64,000 nucleotides of DNA from Falsiroseomonas frigidaquae. GTDB lineage: Bacteria > Pseudomonadota > Alphaproteobacteria > Acetobacterales > Acetobacteraceae. The stretch spans positions 1-64,000 of the forward strand of contig NZ_JAAVTX010000007.1 in the NCBI RefSeq assembly GCF_012163145.1. The letters run 5' to 3'. This document shows positions 34,642-43,287 of this stretch, in pieces (positions within the stretch are counted from its first letter, which is position 1; each line of letters starts with the position of its first letter). The notes beneath the pieces were generated by a model. That model did not search any database. It was not told the origin of the DNA and was given only the letters and a program-made list of their open reading frames with translations. A program made the position numbers and the translations under genes.

Positions 34642-36813
34642 TTACCGTCCGGGGTCATCAACGGTGGCGAGCGGCAAAGTTTCCGCGCGCCCCGGCATTG
34701 GCTCCGCAGGGACCCAGGGCCGGTCGCCTCGGAAGGCCCGGTCGCTGGTCCGGCGCGGGGTCTCGCCCTGCAGCCAGGCGGCCTGCGCACCATCCCGCCA
34801 CATGCTGAAGCGGTCGATCGCCGCGCCAGTGGGGCAGCGCGGCTGCAGGGGCTCCAGCGCCACCACCAGCGCGGCGCAATGGGCCGAGGCGTCGAGCGGG
34901 GCCGAGCGCTGGCCGCGCGGCGCCGGCGGGCCACGCAACAGCACCGCCTCCGCGCCGCCGGGATGCGGGCGGAACCGGCAGGCGCCGGGCGTGCAGACCA
35001 GCGCGCCGCCGGCCAGCGTGCCGGCCTCCGGCAATGGCAGGGCCTCCGTCACGCCCAGGGCGCGCAGCATGTTCTCCTGCACGAAGGCGCGCGCCCCGGG
35101 CAGCCGATGCAGGAACACCCCCTGCCCGGTCCGCAGCGCAACCAGCCTGGCATCGGCGGATACCAGCAGGTCCGGCGGCGGGCTGAACAGGCCGGCGGAC
35201 AGTCCCAGCAGGATCATCGGCAACCCGGCCGCGCGCAGCATGCCGCGCCACAGGCATAGCCAGCACAGGCCGAGGCTCGCCAGCGCCAGCCCCCAGCCCG
35301 GCAGCGGCGGCAGCGCCGGCGCGGCGCCGGGCCAGGAGGCAACCTCCCGCGCCACCAGCAGGATGCCCTCGACCCCCCAGCCCATCGCCCGCAGCGGCCA
35401 TTCGGCCAGGCCGAGCGGCAGGGCCAGCATGGCGATCAGCGCCGCCGGCATCACCAGCAGCGAGGTCAGCGGCACCGCCACCGCATTGGCCAGGATGCCG
35501 TAGACCTGGAGCCGGCCGAAATGGTGCAGCCCCGGCGGCGTGGTCGCCGCGCCGGCCAGCAGCGAGGTCAGCACCAGTCCGAGCAGGAACAGAACCGCCG
35601 GCCGCCACCAGCCGGCCTGCCGGCGGAAGCGTGCCAGCCAGGGGCGCAGCGCCTCATGCCCCGCGATCAGCGCCAGCACTGCGGCGAAGGACATCTGGAA
35701 GGACGGCCCCAGCACTTCCGCCGGCGCCAGCACCAGCACCCCGGCGGCCGCCATGGCGATGCTCCGCAACGACAGCGCCCGCCGCCCGGCGAGCAGCGCC
35801 AGCGTCACCAGCACCGCCATGCCGAGGCAGCGTTGCATCGGCACCTGGGACCCGGTCAGCAGCATGTAGAAGCTGCCCGCCGCCAGCGCGCCCAGCGCCG
35901 CCAGCGGCTTGCCCGGCAGACGCAGCGCCAGAGGCGGCACCAGCGCCACCGCCAGCCGCAGCACGAAGAAGACCAGCCCCATGACGATGGTCATGTGCAG
36001 GCCGGAGACGGAGAGCAGATGCGCCAGGCCGGCATCGCGCATCGCCACCATCTCGGGCGGCGGGATGGCGCTCTGCGTGCCGGTGACCAGGGCGGCGGCC
36101 ACCGCTCCGGCGGCGCCGGGGATGGTGCCCGCCACCTCCCGGTTAAGCCAGGCGCGCAGCCCGGCGATGCCGGAAGGACCGCTGGCCAGCACCTCCGCCC
36201 GCCCCAGCGCGAAGCCGGACCCGCCAAGGCCGGAGAAAAAGGCGGCGCGCTGGAAATCGTAGCCGCCAGGCACCACCGGCCCGCCCGGCTCCCGCAGCAG
36301 GGCGCGCAGGCGCAGGCGGTCGCCAGGCTGTGGCGAGGCAGGGTCGTCCCTGCGCAGCCGGATGCGGACCTGGCGGGACAGCGGCGGGTCCGCGCCGAGC
36401 CGGGCGGAGTCCAGGGTGATGCGCTGCCCCTCCGGCAGCGGTTGCACCTGCGCCACCACGCCTTCCACCAGCACGGCACCGAAGGGCAGGAACAGCGCGG
36501 GCGGCTGCCGCGCGGCGTGCCAGCCGGCCAGCCCGGCACCCAGCAGGAAGGCGGCCGCAAGTCCCACGCCCCAGCCGGCCAGCAGCCAGCGCCGCGCCAG
36601 CCACAGGCCAAGCGCCGCCAGCGGTGGTACCAGCCACATAGGCTGCCAGGCAGGCTCCTCGGCCAGGCCGAAATACCACAGAACCCCACCGCCGAGCGCC
36701 ACCGCGAGCCAGGGGGCGAAGCGCCCCTGCTGCGCACCCAGCAGCGCCCCCACCCGGCCGCCGAGGCGCGCAGCCAGGCCTTGCCGCTCCGACGGGGAAA
36801 AAGCCAGGGACAT
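34642..36813 (-). CDS. comEC: ComEC/Rec2 family competence protein
   Basis: 723-aa inner-membrane DNA-uptake channel protein. It has an N-terminal membrane pair and DUF4131/OB-fold region (to about residue 200), then the Competence domain with LLSVSGLHMTIVMGLVFFVL, FYMLLTGSQVPMQRCLGMAV, GPSFQMSFAAVLALI and HFGRLQVYGILANAVAVPLT. The C-terminal region occupies the metallo-beta-lactamase position but lacks H-x-H-x-D-H, as is usual in alphaproteobacterial ComEC. The gene is adjacent to lexA and gltX in the conserved order. Confidence 0.9.
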   Translation of the reverse strand: MSLAFSPSERQGLAARLGGRVGALLGAQQGRFAPWLAVALGGGVLWYFGLAEEPAWQPMWLVPPLAALGLWLARRWLLAGWGVGLAAAFLLGAGLAGWHAARQPPALFLPFGAVLVEGVVAQVQPLPEGQRITLDSARLGADPPLSRQVRIRLRRDDPASPQPGDRLRLRALLREPGGPVVPGGYDFQRAAFFSGLGGSGFALGRAEVLASGPSGIAGLRAWLNREVAGTIPGAAGAVAAALVTGTQSAIPPPEMVAMRDAGLAHLLSVSGLHMTIVMGLVFFVLRLAVALVPPLALRLPGKPLAALGALAAGSFYMLLTGSQVPMQRCLGMAVLVTLALLAGRRALSLRSIAMAAAGVLVLAPAEVLGPSFQMSFAAVLALIAGHEALRPWLARFRRQAGWWRPAVLFLLGLVLTSLLAGAATTPPGLHHFGRLQVYGILANAVAVPLTSLLVMPAALIAMLALPLGLAEWPLRAMGWGVEGILLVAREVASWPGAAPALPPLPGWGLALASLGLCWLCLWRGMLRAAGLPMILLGLSAGLFSPPPDLLVSADARLVALRTGQGVFLHRLPGARAFVQENMLRALGVTEALPLPEAGTLAGGALVCTPGACRFRPHPGGAEAVLLRGPPAPRGQRSAPLDASAHCAALVVALEPLQPRCPTGAAIDRFSMWRDGAQAAWLQGETPRRTSDRAFRGDRPWVPAEPMPGRAETLPLATVDDPGR

Positions 36814-36935
36814 TCAACCCATGGTGGAGAGCTTCGAAGGCGGCCGCAACGCCGCCCTGAACCCCGGCTTTGGCACGCGGGCGATCCGCGCTAATCAGCC
36901 CGGCCAGAAATCCTCCTGCCGGGACACGGAATACC

Positions 36936-38339
36936 ATGTCGGTCCGTACGCGCTTCGCCCCGTCGCCCACGGGCTACCTGCACATCGGCGGCGCGCGCAC
37001 CGCGCTGTTCAACTACCTGTTCGCCCGCCACCATGGCGGCCAGTACCTGCTGCGGATCGAAGATACCGACAAGGCGCGCAGCACCCAGGCCGCGGTGCAG
37101 CAGATCCTCGACAGCCTGGAATGGATGGGCCTCAGCCCGGACGAGCCGCCGGTCATGCAGACCAGCCGCGAGGCGCGGCACGCCGAGGTGGCGCGCGAGC
37201 TGCTGGCCGCCGGCAAGGCCTACCTCGCCTACGACACGCCGGAGGAGCTGGCGGCGATGCGCGCCGAGGCCGAGGCCGCCAAGCGCCCGTTCAAATACGA
37301 TGGCAGCCGCTGGATCAACCTGGACCCCACGCAGGCCCCCGCTTTGCCCGGCGCCATCCGCATCAAGGCGCCCCGCGGTGGGGAGACGGTGGTGGCCGAC
37401 CTGGTGCAAGGCGAGGTGCGGGTGGCCGATACCGAGCTGGATGACATGATCATCCTCCGCTCCGATGGCACGCCGACCTACCTGCACGCCGTGGTGGTGG
37501 ACGACCACGACATGGCCATCACCCATGTCATCCGCGGCGACGACCACCTGACCAACACCTTCCGGCAATGCATGGTCTATGACGCCATGGGTTGGCGGCG
37601 GCCGCATTTCGCGCATATCCCGCTGATCCACGGCGCGGATGGCGCCAAGCTGTCGAAGCGACATGGCGCCGTCGGCGCGCTGGAATTCGCCGAGCAGGGC
37701 TTCCTGCCGGAGGCGCTGTGCAACTACCTGCTGCGCCTCGGCTGGGGCCATGGCGACGAGGAGATCGTGCCGCGCGAACGGGCGATCGAGCTGTTCGACC
37801 TGAAGGATGTCGGTCGCGCCGCATCCCGCATGGACTACGCCAAGCTGACCCACCTCAACGGCGTCTACATCCGGGCGGCGGAGGATGACCGGCTGGTGCG
37901 CGACGTGCTGGCGCGGTTCACCAGGCGCGGCATCGATTTCGGCACCGAGGCCGCCGCCCGCATCCGCGCGCTGATGCCGGACCTCAAGGCGCGCGCGAAG
38001 ACGCTGGTGGAGCTGGCGGACGCCGCGATTTTTGCGGTGGCCGATGGCGCCCCGGTGCCGGACACCAAGGCCGCCGTCCTGCTGACCGAGGAAGCCCGGG
38101 CACGGCTGGCGGATCTCGCGCAGTTCCTGGCCGATGCGCCGTGGGAGCGGGCGGATCTGGAGCAATGGTTGCGGGACTATGCCGAGGTGAAGGGCGTGAA
38201 GCTCGGCCAGGTGGCGCAGCCGCTGCGCGTGGCGCTGACCGGCAGCACGCAGAGCCCGCCGATCGATGCGGTGTTGGTGGCGCTGGGCCGCGCCGAGTCC
38301 CTGGCGCGCATCCTCGCTGCCTCGGGTGACGCTGTGTGA
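36936..38339 (+). CDS. gltX: glutamyl-tRNA synthetase
   Basis: 467-aa class I aminoacyl-tRNA synthetase. HIGH motif is APSPTGYLHIGGARTAL, KMSKS motif is GAKLSKRHG, and the family segments LLRIEDTDKARST and VVVDDHDMAITHVIRGDDHL are present. The C-terminal anticodon-binding domain is complete (ending DAVLVALGRAESLARIL). The ATG at 36936 yields the canonical MSVRTRFAPSPTG start. It is divergent from comEC with a 122-base gap. Confidence 0.95.
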   Translation: MSVRTRFAPSPTGYLHIGGARTALFNYLFARHHGGQYLLRIEDTDKARSTQAAVQQILDSLEWMGLSPDEPPVMQTSREARHAEVARELLAAGKAYLAYDTPEELAAMRAEAEAAKRPFKYDGSRWINLDPTQAPALPGAIRIKAPRGGETVVADLVQGEVRVADTELDDMIILRSDGTPTYLHAVVVDDHDMAITHVIRGDDHLTNTFRQCMVYDAMGWRRPHFAHIPLIHGADGAKLSKRHGAVGALEFAEQGFLPEALCNYLLRLGWGHGDEEIVPRERAIELFDLKDVGRAASRMDYAKLTHLNGVYIRAAEDDRLVRDVLARFTRRGIDFGTEAAARIRALMPDLKARAKTLVELADAAIFAVADGAPVPDTKAAVLLTEEARARLADLAQFLADAPWERADLEQWLRDYAEVKGVKLGQVAQPLRVALTGSTQSPPIDAVLVALGRAESLARILAASGDAV

Positions 38340-38352
38340 GACAGGATTTCGC

Positions 38353-38382
38353 TTGACGCAAGCTCCGGGAAAAGTCTAAAAA
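38353..38382 (+). promoter_or_regulatory. predicted sigma-70-like promoter
   Basis: TTGACG (38353-38358) and an A-rich -10-like element (TAAAAA at 38377-38382, 18-base spacer), about 50 bases before the next start codon and just after the gltX stop. The following 20 bases are unusually AT-rich for this genome. Confidence 0.45.
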
Positions 38383-38432
38383 ATGCATTAATGAGCAAAA
38401 AATACTAGCTCACACCTTGCCTGGAGTGCGTG

Positions 38433-39176
38433 ATGCGTACCGTCTCCCAGATCAGCTACTGGCTGGTCGGCCTCGTCGGAACCGGCATCTGGACCGGTGC
38501 CATCATCAGCCTCACGACCCTGCCGCTGCCCGCCGAGCTGGCGCTGGGCGGCATGGGGCTGGTGGCCTGCATCTGGGGGCACTCCGTGCTGTTCCCCAAG
38601 GAGCGCGCGGCGGGCATCGCCTCCGCCCCCGGTCGCATGCCGCGGGAGGAGGCATTCCGCAGCACCATCGCCGCCGCCCCGCCCACTGTCCCGCTTCCCA
38701 CCGGCACGCTCCGCCTGCCGGTCGCGCGCCCGCCGCGCAACACCAGCAGCGTGCCACCGCCGGGCGAATTGCCGCCCCTGCTGCGGACCCCCTTCGAGGA
38801 AGCCGCGCGGATGGAAGCGCATCGCCTGGCGGAGGCGGTGACGGCCTCCGGCCTGTTCGGCCCGGTGAATGTCCGGCTGGAGGCCGATGGCACGGCGGTG
38901 GTCGCGCCGGTTGCCTCCGGAAGCGGGGTGCGGCTCCCGGCCGACAAGCTGGTCCGCTTTGCCGGCTACGCCACGCTGCCCGACGGGCTGGTCGAGGCGG
39001 GGACGCATGGCGGCGGCTCCTGGCCCGGGGCTGACCTGATCGCCGCCATCGACGCCCACCTCGCCACCATCGCGCCGAGCCGGGATGCAGCAGTTCCGGC
39101 TGCCGCGCAGCCGGTTCGCGCCGCCGAGGCGCAGCCTCGGCCGCGCGGCCTGCCGACGCCGCGGCTGGCTGGCTGA
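38433..39176 (+). CDS. hypothetical membrane-anchored protein
   Basis: 247-aa protein with two N-terminal hydrophobic helices (ISYWLVGLVGTGIWTGAIIS and ELALGGMGLVACIWGHSVLF), a long Pro/Ala-rich linker (about 65-115), and a helical-then-beta C-terminal region (EEAARMEAHRLAEAV, VRLEADGTAVVAPV) ending in disorder. No family is recognised. GGAG lies ahead of an adjacent GTG (38430) and ATG (38433); the ATG is preferred. It precedes the RTX gene on the same strand but nothing in it resembles a type I secretion component. Confidence 0.7.
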   Translation: MRTVSQISYWLVGLVGTGIWTGAIISLTTLPLPAELALGGMGLVACIWGHSVLFPKERAAGIASAPGRMPREEAFRSTIAAAPPTVPLPTGTLRLPVARPPRNTSSVPPPGELPPLLRTPFEEAARMEAHRLAEAVTASGLFGPVNVRLEADGTAVVAPVASGSGVRLPADKLVRFAGYATLPDGLVEAGTHGGGSWPGADLIAAIDAHLATIAPSRDAAVPAAAQPVRAAEAQPRPRGLPTPRLAG

Positions 39177-39263
39177 GCGGCACACGTAACGAGGCGTTGT
39201 GCCGGGCACGGCGAGCGGCGATAGTCACTTCTCATTAACGTCCCGCAGGATCAGGAAATCGGC

Positions 39264-42200
39264 ATGGCCACGATCGTCGGGACGGACAACAACGACGTCA
39301 TTGTGCCAGGCTTCGTCAGCGGCGGCGTCAGCGGGGCGCCGACCTCGGACGCCGATACGATCTATGGCCTGCTCGGCAACGACACCATCGACGGTTCGGC
39401 CGGCGCCGACCAGATCAGCGGCAATGCCGGCGCCGACCTGCTGAATGGCGGCGAAGGCGCGGATACCGTGTTCGGCGACGAGGATGGCGACACCATCACC
39501 GGCGGCGCCGGCGCGGACAGCCTGTTCGGCATGGACGGCGCCGATTCCATCGATGGCGGCCTGGGCGCCGATACTTTGTATGGCGGCGAGGACCAGGACA
39601 CGCTGCGCGGCGGCGATGAGGCCGATTTCCTCGATGGCGGCACCGCTGCCGACCTGCTGGCCGGTGGCGCGGGTGCGGATACGCTGTTCGGCGGCGACCA
39701 GGCGGATGTCATCCAGGGCGATGATGGCGACGACCGCGGCTTCGGCGGCGACGGTGCGGACGCGCTTTCCGGCGGCGTGGGCGCCGATACGCTGAGCGGC
39801 GGCCTCGATGCCGACACGATCGACGGCGGCGAAGGCGAGGACCTGCTGTACGGCGAGGCCGGCGTGGATTGGCTGATCGGCGGCGCCGGGGCCGATACGC
39901 TGGATGGTGGCGACGACGCGGACAGCCTGGCCGGCGGTGACGGCAACGACGTGATCCAGGGCGGCCAGGGCCAGGACAGCATCGCCGGCGAGGCCGGCAA
40001 TGACAGCCTGTATGGCGGCGACGATGGCGACAACCTCGATGGCGGCCAGGGCGACGACTACCTCGATGGCGCCGGCAGCGCCGATTTCCTGCGCGGCGGC
40101 GATGGCAACGACACGCTGCGCGGTGGCGCCGATGTGGACACGCTGGAGGGCGGCGACGGCGACGACAACCTGGATGGCGGCGACAGCGCCGATATCCTGG
40201 GCGGCGGCAACGGCAACGACATCCTGATCGGCGGTGTCGATGCCGACACGCTGCTCGGCCAGGGCGGCGACGATACGCTGTCCGGCGGCACGGGGTATGA
40301 GCTGCTGGATGGCGGCGACGGCAACGACTACATCCGCAACGGCGCCGGCGAGGACACCATCATCGGCGGCGCCGGCATCGACCGCGTCGATTTCACCGAT
40401 GCGACCGGTGCCCAGCCGGGCGCCGTCTTCGTGGTGGACCTGGCGAACGGCCTTTTCGGCACCGGCGCTTTCGCCACCGGAACCCTGACCGGTATCGAGA
40501 TTGTCGGCGGCACCGGCTACGCCGACAGCATCGTCGGCGATGCCGGGGCCAACCAGTTCTTCGGCTTCGCCGGCTTCGACACGCTGGCCGGCATGGGCGG
40601 CAATGACAGCCTCTATGCCGGGGAAGATGGCGCCAGCCTGTCCGGCGGCGACGGCGACGACTACCTGGATGGCGGCACCGGCCCCTCCACCCTGCTCGGC
40701 GGCGATGGCAACGACGTGCTGCAGGGCGGTACCGGCAACGACCTGCTGGAAGGCGGCGCCGGGGATGACCTGCTGGCCGGCGGGCTGGGTGCCGACACGC
40801 TGCTGGGCGGCGATGGCATCGACACCATCTCCTACGCCGATGCCACGGGCGGCGTGATGGTGGATCTCGCGACCAGCGCCGCGACCGTGCCGGGCGGCAC
40901 CGATTCGCTCGCGGGATTCGAGGCGGTTTTCGGCAGCCTGCACGACGATACTCTGACCGGCAGCGCCACCGCCGCCGAGCTGCGCGGCCTCGCCGGCGAT
41001 GACAGCATCACCGGCGGCGCGCAGGGCGACACCATCGATGGCGGCGCGGGCGATGATGTGCTGGTCGGGCTGGCCGGTGACGATGTCATCGAGGGTGGCG
41101 CCGGCACGGATGACCTGCTGGGCGGCACCGGCAACGACCGGCTGACCGATTCCGATGGCAACGCCTCGATGCTCGGCGGCGACGGCGATGACTGGCTGCA
41201 GGGCGGCCATTTCATGCGCGGCCAGGAGGGTGCGGACACCCTCCTCGGCAGCGGCGCGGCGACGCTGGCCGGCGGCAACGGCAACGACCTGCTGCAGGGC
41301 GGCAGCTGGCTGCATGGCAATGACGGCGACGATGTGCTGGTCGGTGACGCCGGCTCCGACCTGTTCGGCGGCAATGGCAACGACACGCTGCTCGGGGCGG
41401 CCGGTGGCGTGGCGGATGGCGAGGCGGGCAACGACTATCTGGAAGGCGGCGGCACGCTGATCGGCGGCGATGGCCAGGATACGCTGCAGGCGGATGCGGA
41501 TGCGGTGCTGCTGCAGGGCGGCCTCGGCAACGACACGCTGGGCGGCCTGGCCGGATTGCTGGAGGGCAATGACGGCAATGACGTCATCTCCGGCGGCACG
41601 CGCCAATCCGGCGGCCTGGGCGACGACACGCTGAGCGCCGGCGCCGCCACCACGCTGATGCAGGGCGGCGACGGCAACGACGTGCTGACGGGTGCCGCCG
41701 GCGCCGCGACGCTGGAAGGCGGCGCTGGCGAGGACACGCTGACCGCCATGGGCAGCCAGGTGCTGCTCGGCGGCGATGGCGACGACTTCCTCCGCAACAG
41801 CGGCAGCCTGGCGGCCACGCTGTCCGGCGGCGATGGCGATGACCGGCTGGAGGCCGGCACGGCGGGCGACGTGCTGCTCGGCGGCCTGGGCAACGACCTG
41901 CTGATCGCGATGACCAGCGCCGCGCTGCTGGATGGCGGCGAAGGCGCCGACACGATCCAGACCGGCGCCTTCATCGACACGCTCGCGGGCGGGCTGGGCG
42001 ACGATTTCCTGGATGCCCAGGCGGGTGCCAATCTGGTCGATGGCGGCGAAGGCGCGGATACGCTGCAGGGCCTGGCGGAGATGTTCCTCGGCGGCAACGG
42101 CGATGACAGCATCCTGGCGGCCGGCGGCGACAATTTGCTGGGTGGCGGCGCGGGCAATGACTGGCTGGCTGGCGGCGCCGGCGACGACACGCTGATCGGC

Positions 42201-43253
42201 GGCGCGGGTGCCGACACGATGACCGGCGGCACCGGCAACGACTTCTACTATGTCGAGCAGGGCAGCGACGTGGTGGTGGAGACGGACACCACCGGCACCG
42301 CCGACTACGTCAATTCCACCGTCAGCTACACGCTGTTCGACCAGCTCGAGATCCTGATGCTGCGGTCTTCCGCGGAGGGCGGCACCGGCATCAACGGCTA
42401 TGGCAACGCCCGCGACAACATCATCGTCGGCAACGACCTGGCGAACCAGCTCGCCGGCTTCGGCGGGGCCGATACGCTGGCCGGCGGCGATGGCGGCGAC
42501 ACCCTGCTGGGTGGCGATGCGGGGGATCTGCTGCACGGCCAGGCCGGCGACGACTTCATCCTGGGCGAGGCCGGGGACGACACGGTGGATGCCGGGCCAG
42601 GCGCCGACAGCGTCTTCGGCATGGATGGCAATGACAGCCTTTTCGGTGGCTTCGACGGCGCCGCGGACCTGCTGGTGGGTGGTGCCGGCGATGACACGAT
42701 CGACGGCTTCCAGGGCGCCGACCGCATGTATGGCAACACCGGAAACGACCTGTTCCGCGCCAGCGAGCAGCAGGACCTGGTGTTCGAGAATGCCGGCGAG
42801 GGCAACGACACGGTGCTCGCCGATGGTGCGGCGGATGGCTACTATCTGTTCGAGAACATCGAAAATCTGGTGCTGCTGAACGGCACCCCCTTCGGCGTCG
42901 GCAACGGGCTGGCCAATGCCATCACCGGCGATGCCTCCGCCAACCTGCTGCTGGGCGGCGCGGGCGATGACACGCTGGAGGGTGGCGGCGGTGCCGATGT
43001 GCTGTTCGGCGAGGCCGGGCGCGACACCTTCATCGTCGATGTGGCCGGCGGGCTGGAGACGATCGGCGACTTCAACGCCGCGGAAGACCTGCTGCTGCTG
43101 CGCGGCACCGGCCTGAACTCGGTGACGGAGGTGAAGGACCGCCTGTTCGAATACGATGCGGACCTGGCGCTGGACCTCGGTAATGGCGAGGTCCTGCACC
43201 TGCGTGGTGTGGATTGGGAAGCGCTGAACGACGGCAATATCGCCCTGGGGTGA
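39264..43253 (+). CDS. RTX-type calcium-binding repeat protein
   Basis: 1,329-aa acidic protein composed almost wholly of nonapeptide GG-x-G-x-D-x-L/I-x repeats that fold into a calcium-bound beta roll. Non-repeat insertions occur at about residues 374-425 and 521-565 (DFTDATGAQPG, VMVDLAT) and about 995-1060 (YYVEQGSDVVVETD). The C-terminus (DTFIVDVAGGLETIGDF, LGNGEVLHLRGVDWEALNDG) is typical of type I secretion substrates. There is no cleavable signal and no enzymatic domain. In the middle (about 640-900) the repeats are looser, with alternating hydrophobic LLGG/LQGG pieces. An adhesin, S-layer or matrix role is likely; no secretion genes are nearby. Confidence 0.9.
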   Translation: MATIVGTDNNDVIVPGFVSGGVSGAPTSDADTIYGLLGNDTIDGSAGADQISGNAGADLLNGGEGADTVFGDEDGDTITGGAGADSLFGMDGADSIDGGLGADTLYGGEDQDTLRGGDEADFLDGGTAADLLAGGAGADTLFGGDQADVIQGDDGDDRGFGGDGADALSGGVGADTLSGGLDADTIDGGEGEDLLYGEAGVDWLIGGAGADTLDGGDDADSLAGGDGNDVIQGGQGQDSIAGEAGNDSLYGGDDGDNLDGGQGDDYLDGAGSADFLRGGDGNDTLRGGADVDTLEGGDGDDNLDGGDSADILGGGNGNDILIGGVDADTLLGQGGDDTLSGGTGYELLDGGDGNDYIRNGAGEDTIIGGAGIDRVDFTDATGAQPGAVFVVDLANGLFGTGAFATGTLTGIEIVGGTGYADSIVGDAGANQFFGFAGFDTLAGMGGNDSLYAGEDGASLSGGDGDDYLDGGTGPSTLLGGDGNDVLQGGTGNDLLEGGAGDDLLAGGLGADTLLGGDGIDTISYADATGGVMVDLATSAATVPGGTDSLAGFEAVFGSLHDDTLTGSATAAELRGLAGDDSITGGAQGDTIDGGAGDDVLVGLAGDDVIEGGAGTDDLLGGTGNDRLTDSDGNASMLGGDGDDWLQGGHFMRGQEGADTLLGSGAATLAGGNGNDLLQGGSWLHGNDGDDVLVGDAGSDLFGGNGNDTLLGAAGGVADGEAGNDYLEGGGTLIGGDGQDTLQADADAVLLQGGLGNDTLGGLAGLLEGNDGNDVISGGTRQSGGLGDDTLSAGAATTLMQGGDGNDVLTGAAGAATLEGGAGEDTLTAMGSQVLLGGDGDDFLRNSGSLAATLSGGDGDDRLEAGTAGDVLLGGLGNDLLIAMTSAALLDGGEGADTIQTGAFIDTLAGGLGDDFLDAQAGANLVDGGEGADTLQGLAEMFLGGNGDDSILAAGGDNLLGGGAGNDWLAGGAGDDTLIGGAGADTMTGGTGNDFYYVEQGSDVVVETDTTGTADYVNSTVSYTLFDQLEILMLRSSAEGGTGINGYGNARDNIIVGNDLANQLAGFGGADTLAGGDGGDTLLGGDAGDLLHGQAGDDFILGEAGDDTVDAGPGADSVFGMDGNDSLFGGFDGAADLLVGGAGDDTIDGFQGADRMYGNTGNDLFRASEQQDLVFENAGEGNDTVLADGAADGYYLFENIENLVLLNGTPFGVGNGLANAITGDASANLLLGGAGDDTLEGGGGADVLFGEAGRDTFIVDVAGGLETIGDFNAAEDLLLLRGTGLNSVTEVKDRLFEYDADLALDLGNGEVLHLRGVDWEALNDGNIALG

Positions 43254-43263
43254 GGCGCCCTCC

Positions 43264-43287
43264 CCGGCCCGGCCTCAGCCGGGCCGG
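43264..43287. terminator. bidirectional hairpin between RTX and antiporter genes
   Basis: Perfect 10-bp stem CCGGCCCGGC / GCCGGGCCGG with a CTCA loop, lying across the last codons of the convergent antiporter gene and 10 bases after the RTX stop. It is a strong secondary structure without a T tract. Confidence 0.55.

Noticed and set aside
39400-43100. Periodic DNA repeats resembling an array
   Set aside because: The roughly 27-base periodicity is the RTX nonapeptide coding repeat, not direct repeats with unique spacers, so it is not a CRISPR array.
39225-43199. 1,324-aa open frame on the minus strand across the RTX gene
   Set aside because: It mirrors the repetitive GGxGxD codons of the real plus-strand RTX gene; its translation is low-complexity AAQQ/VIAxAA sequence with no family match.
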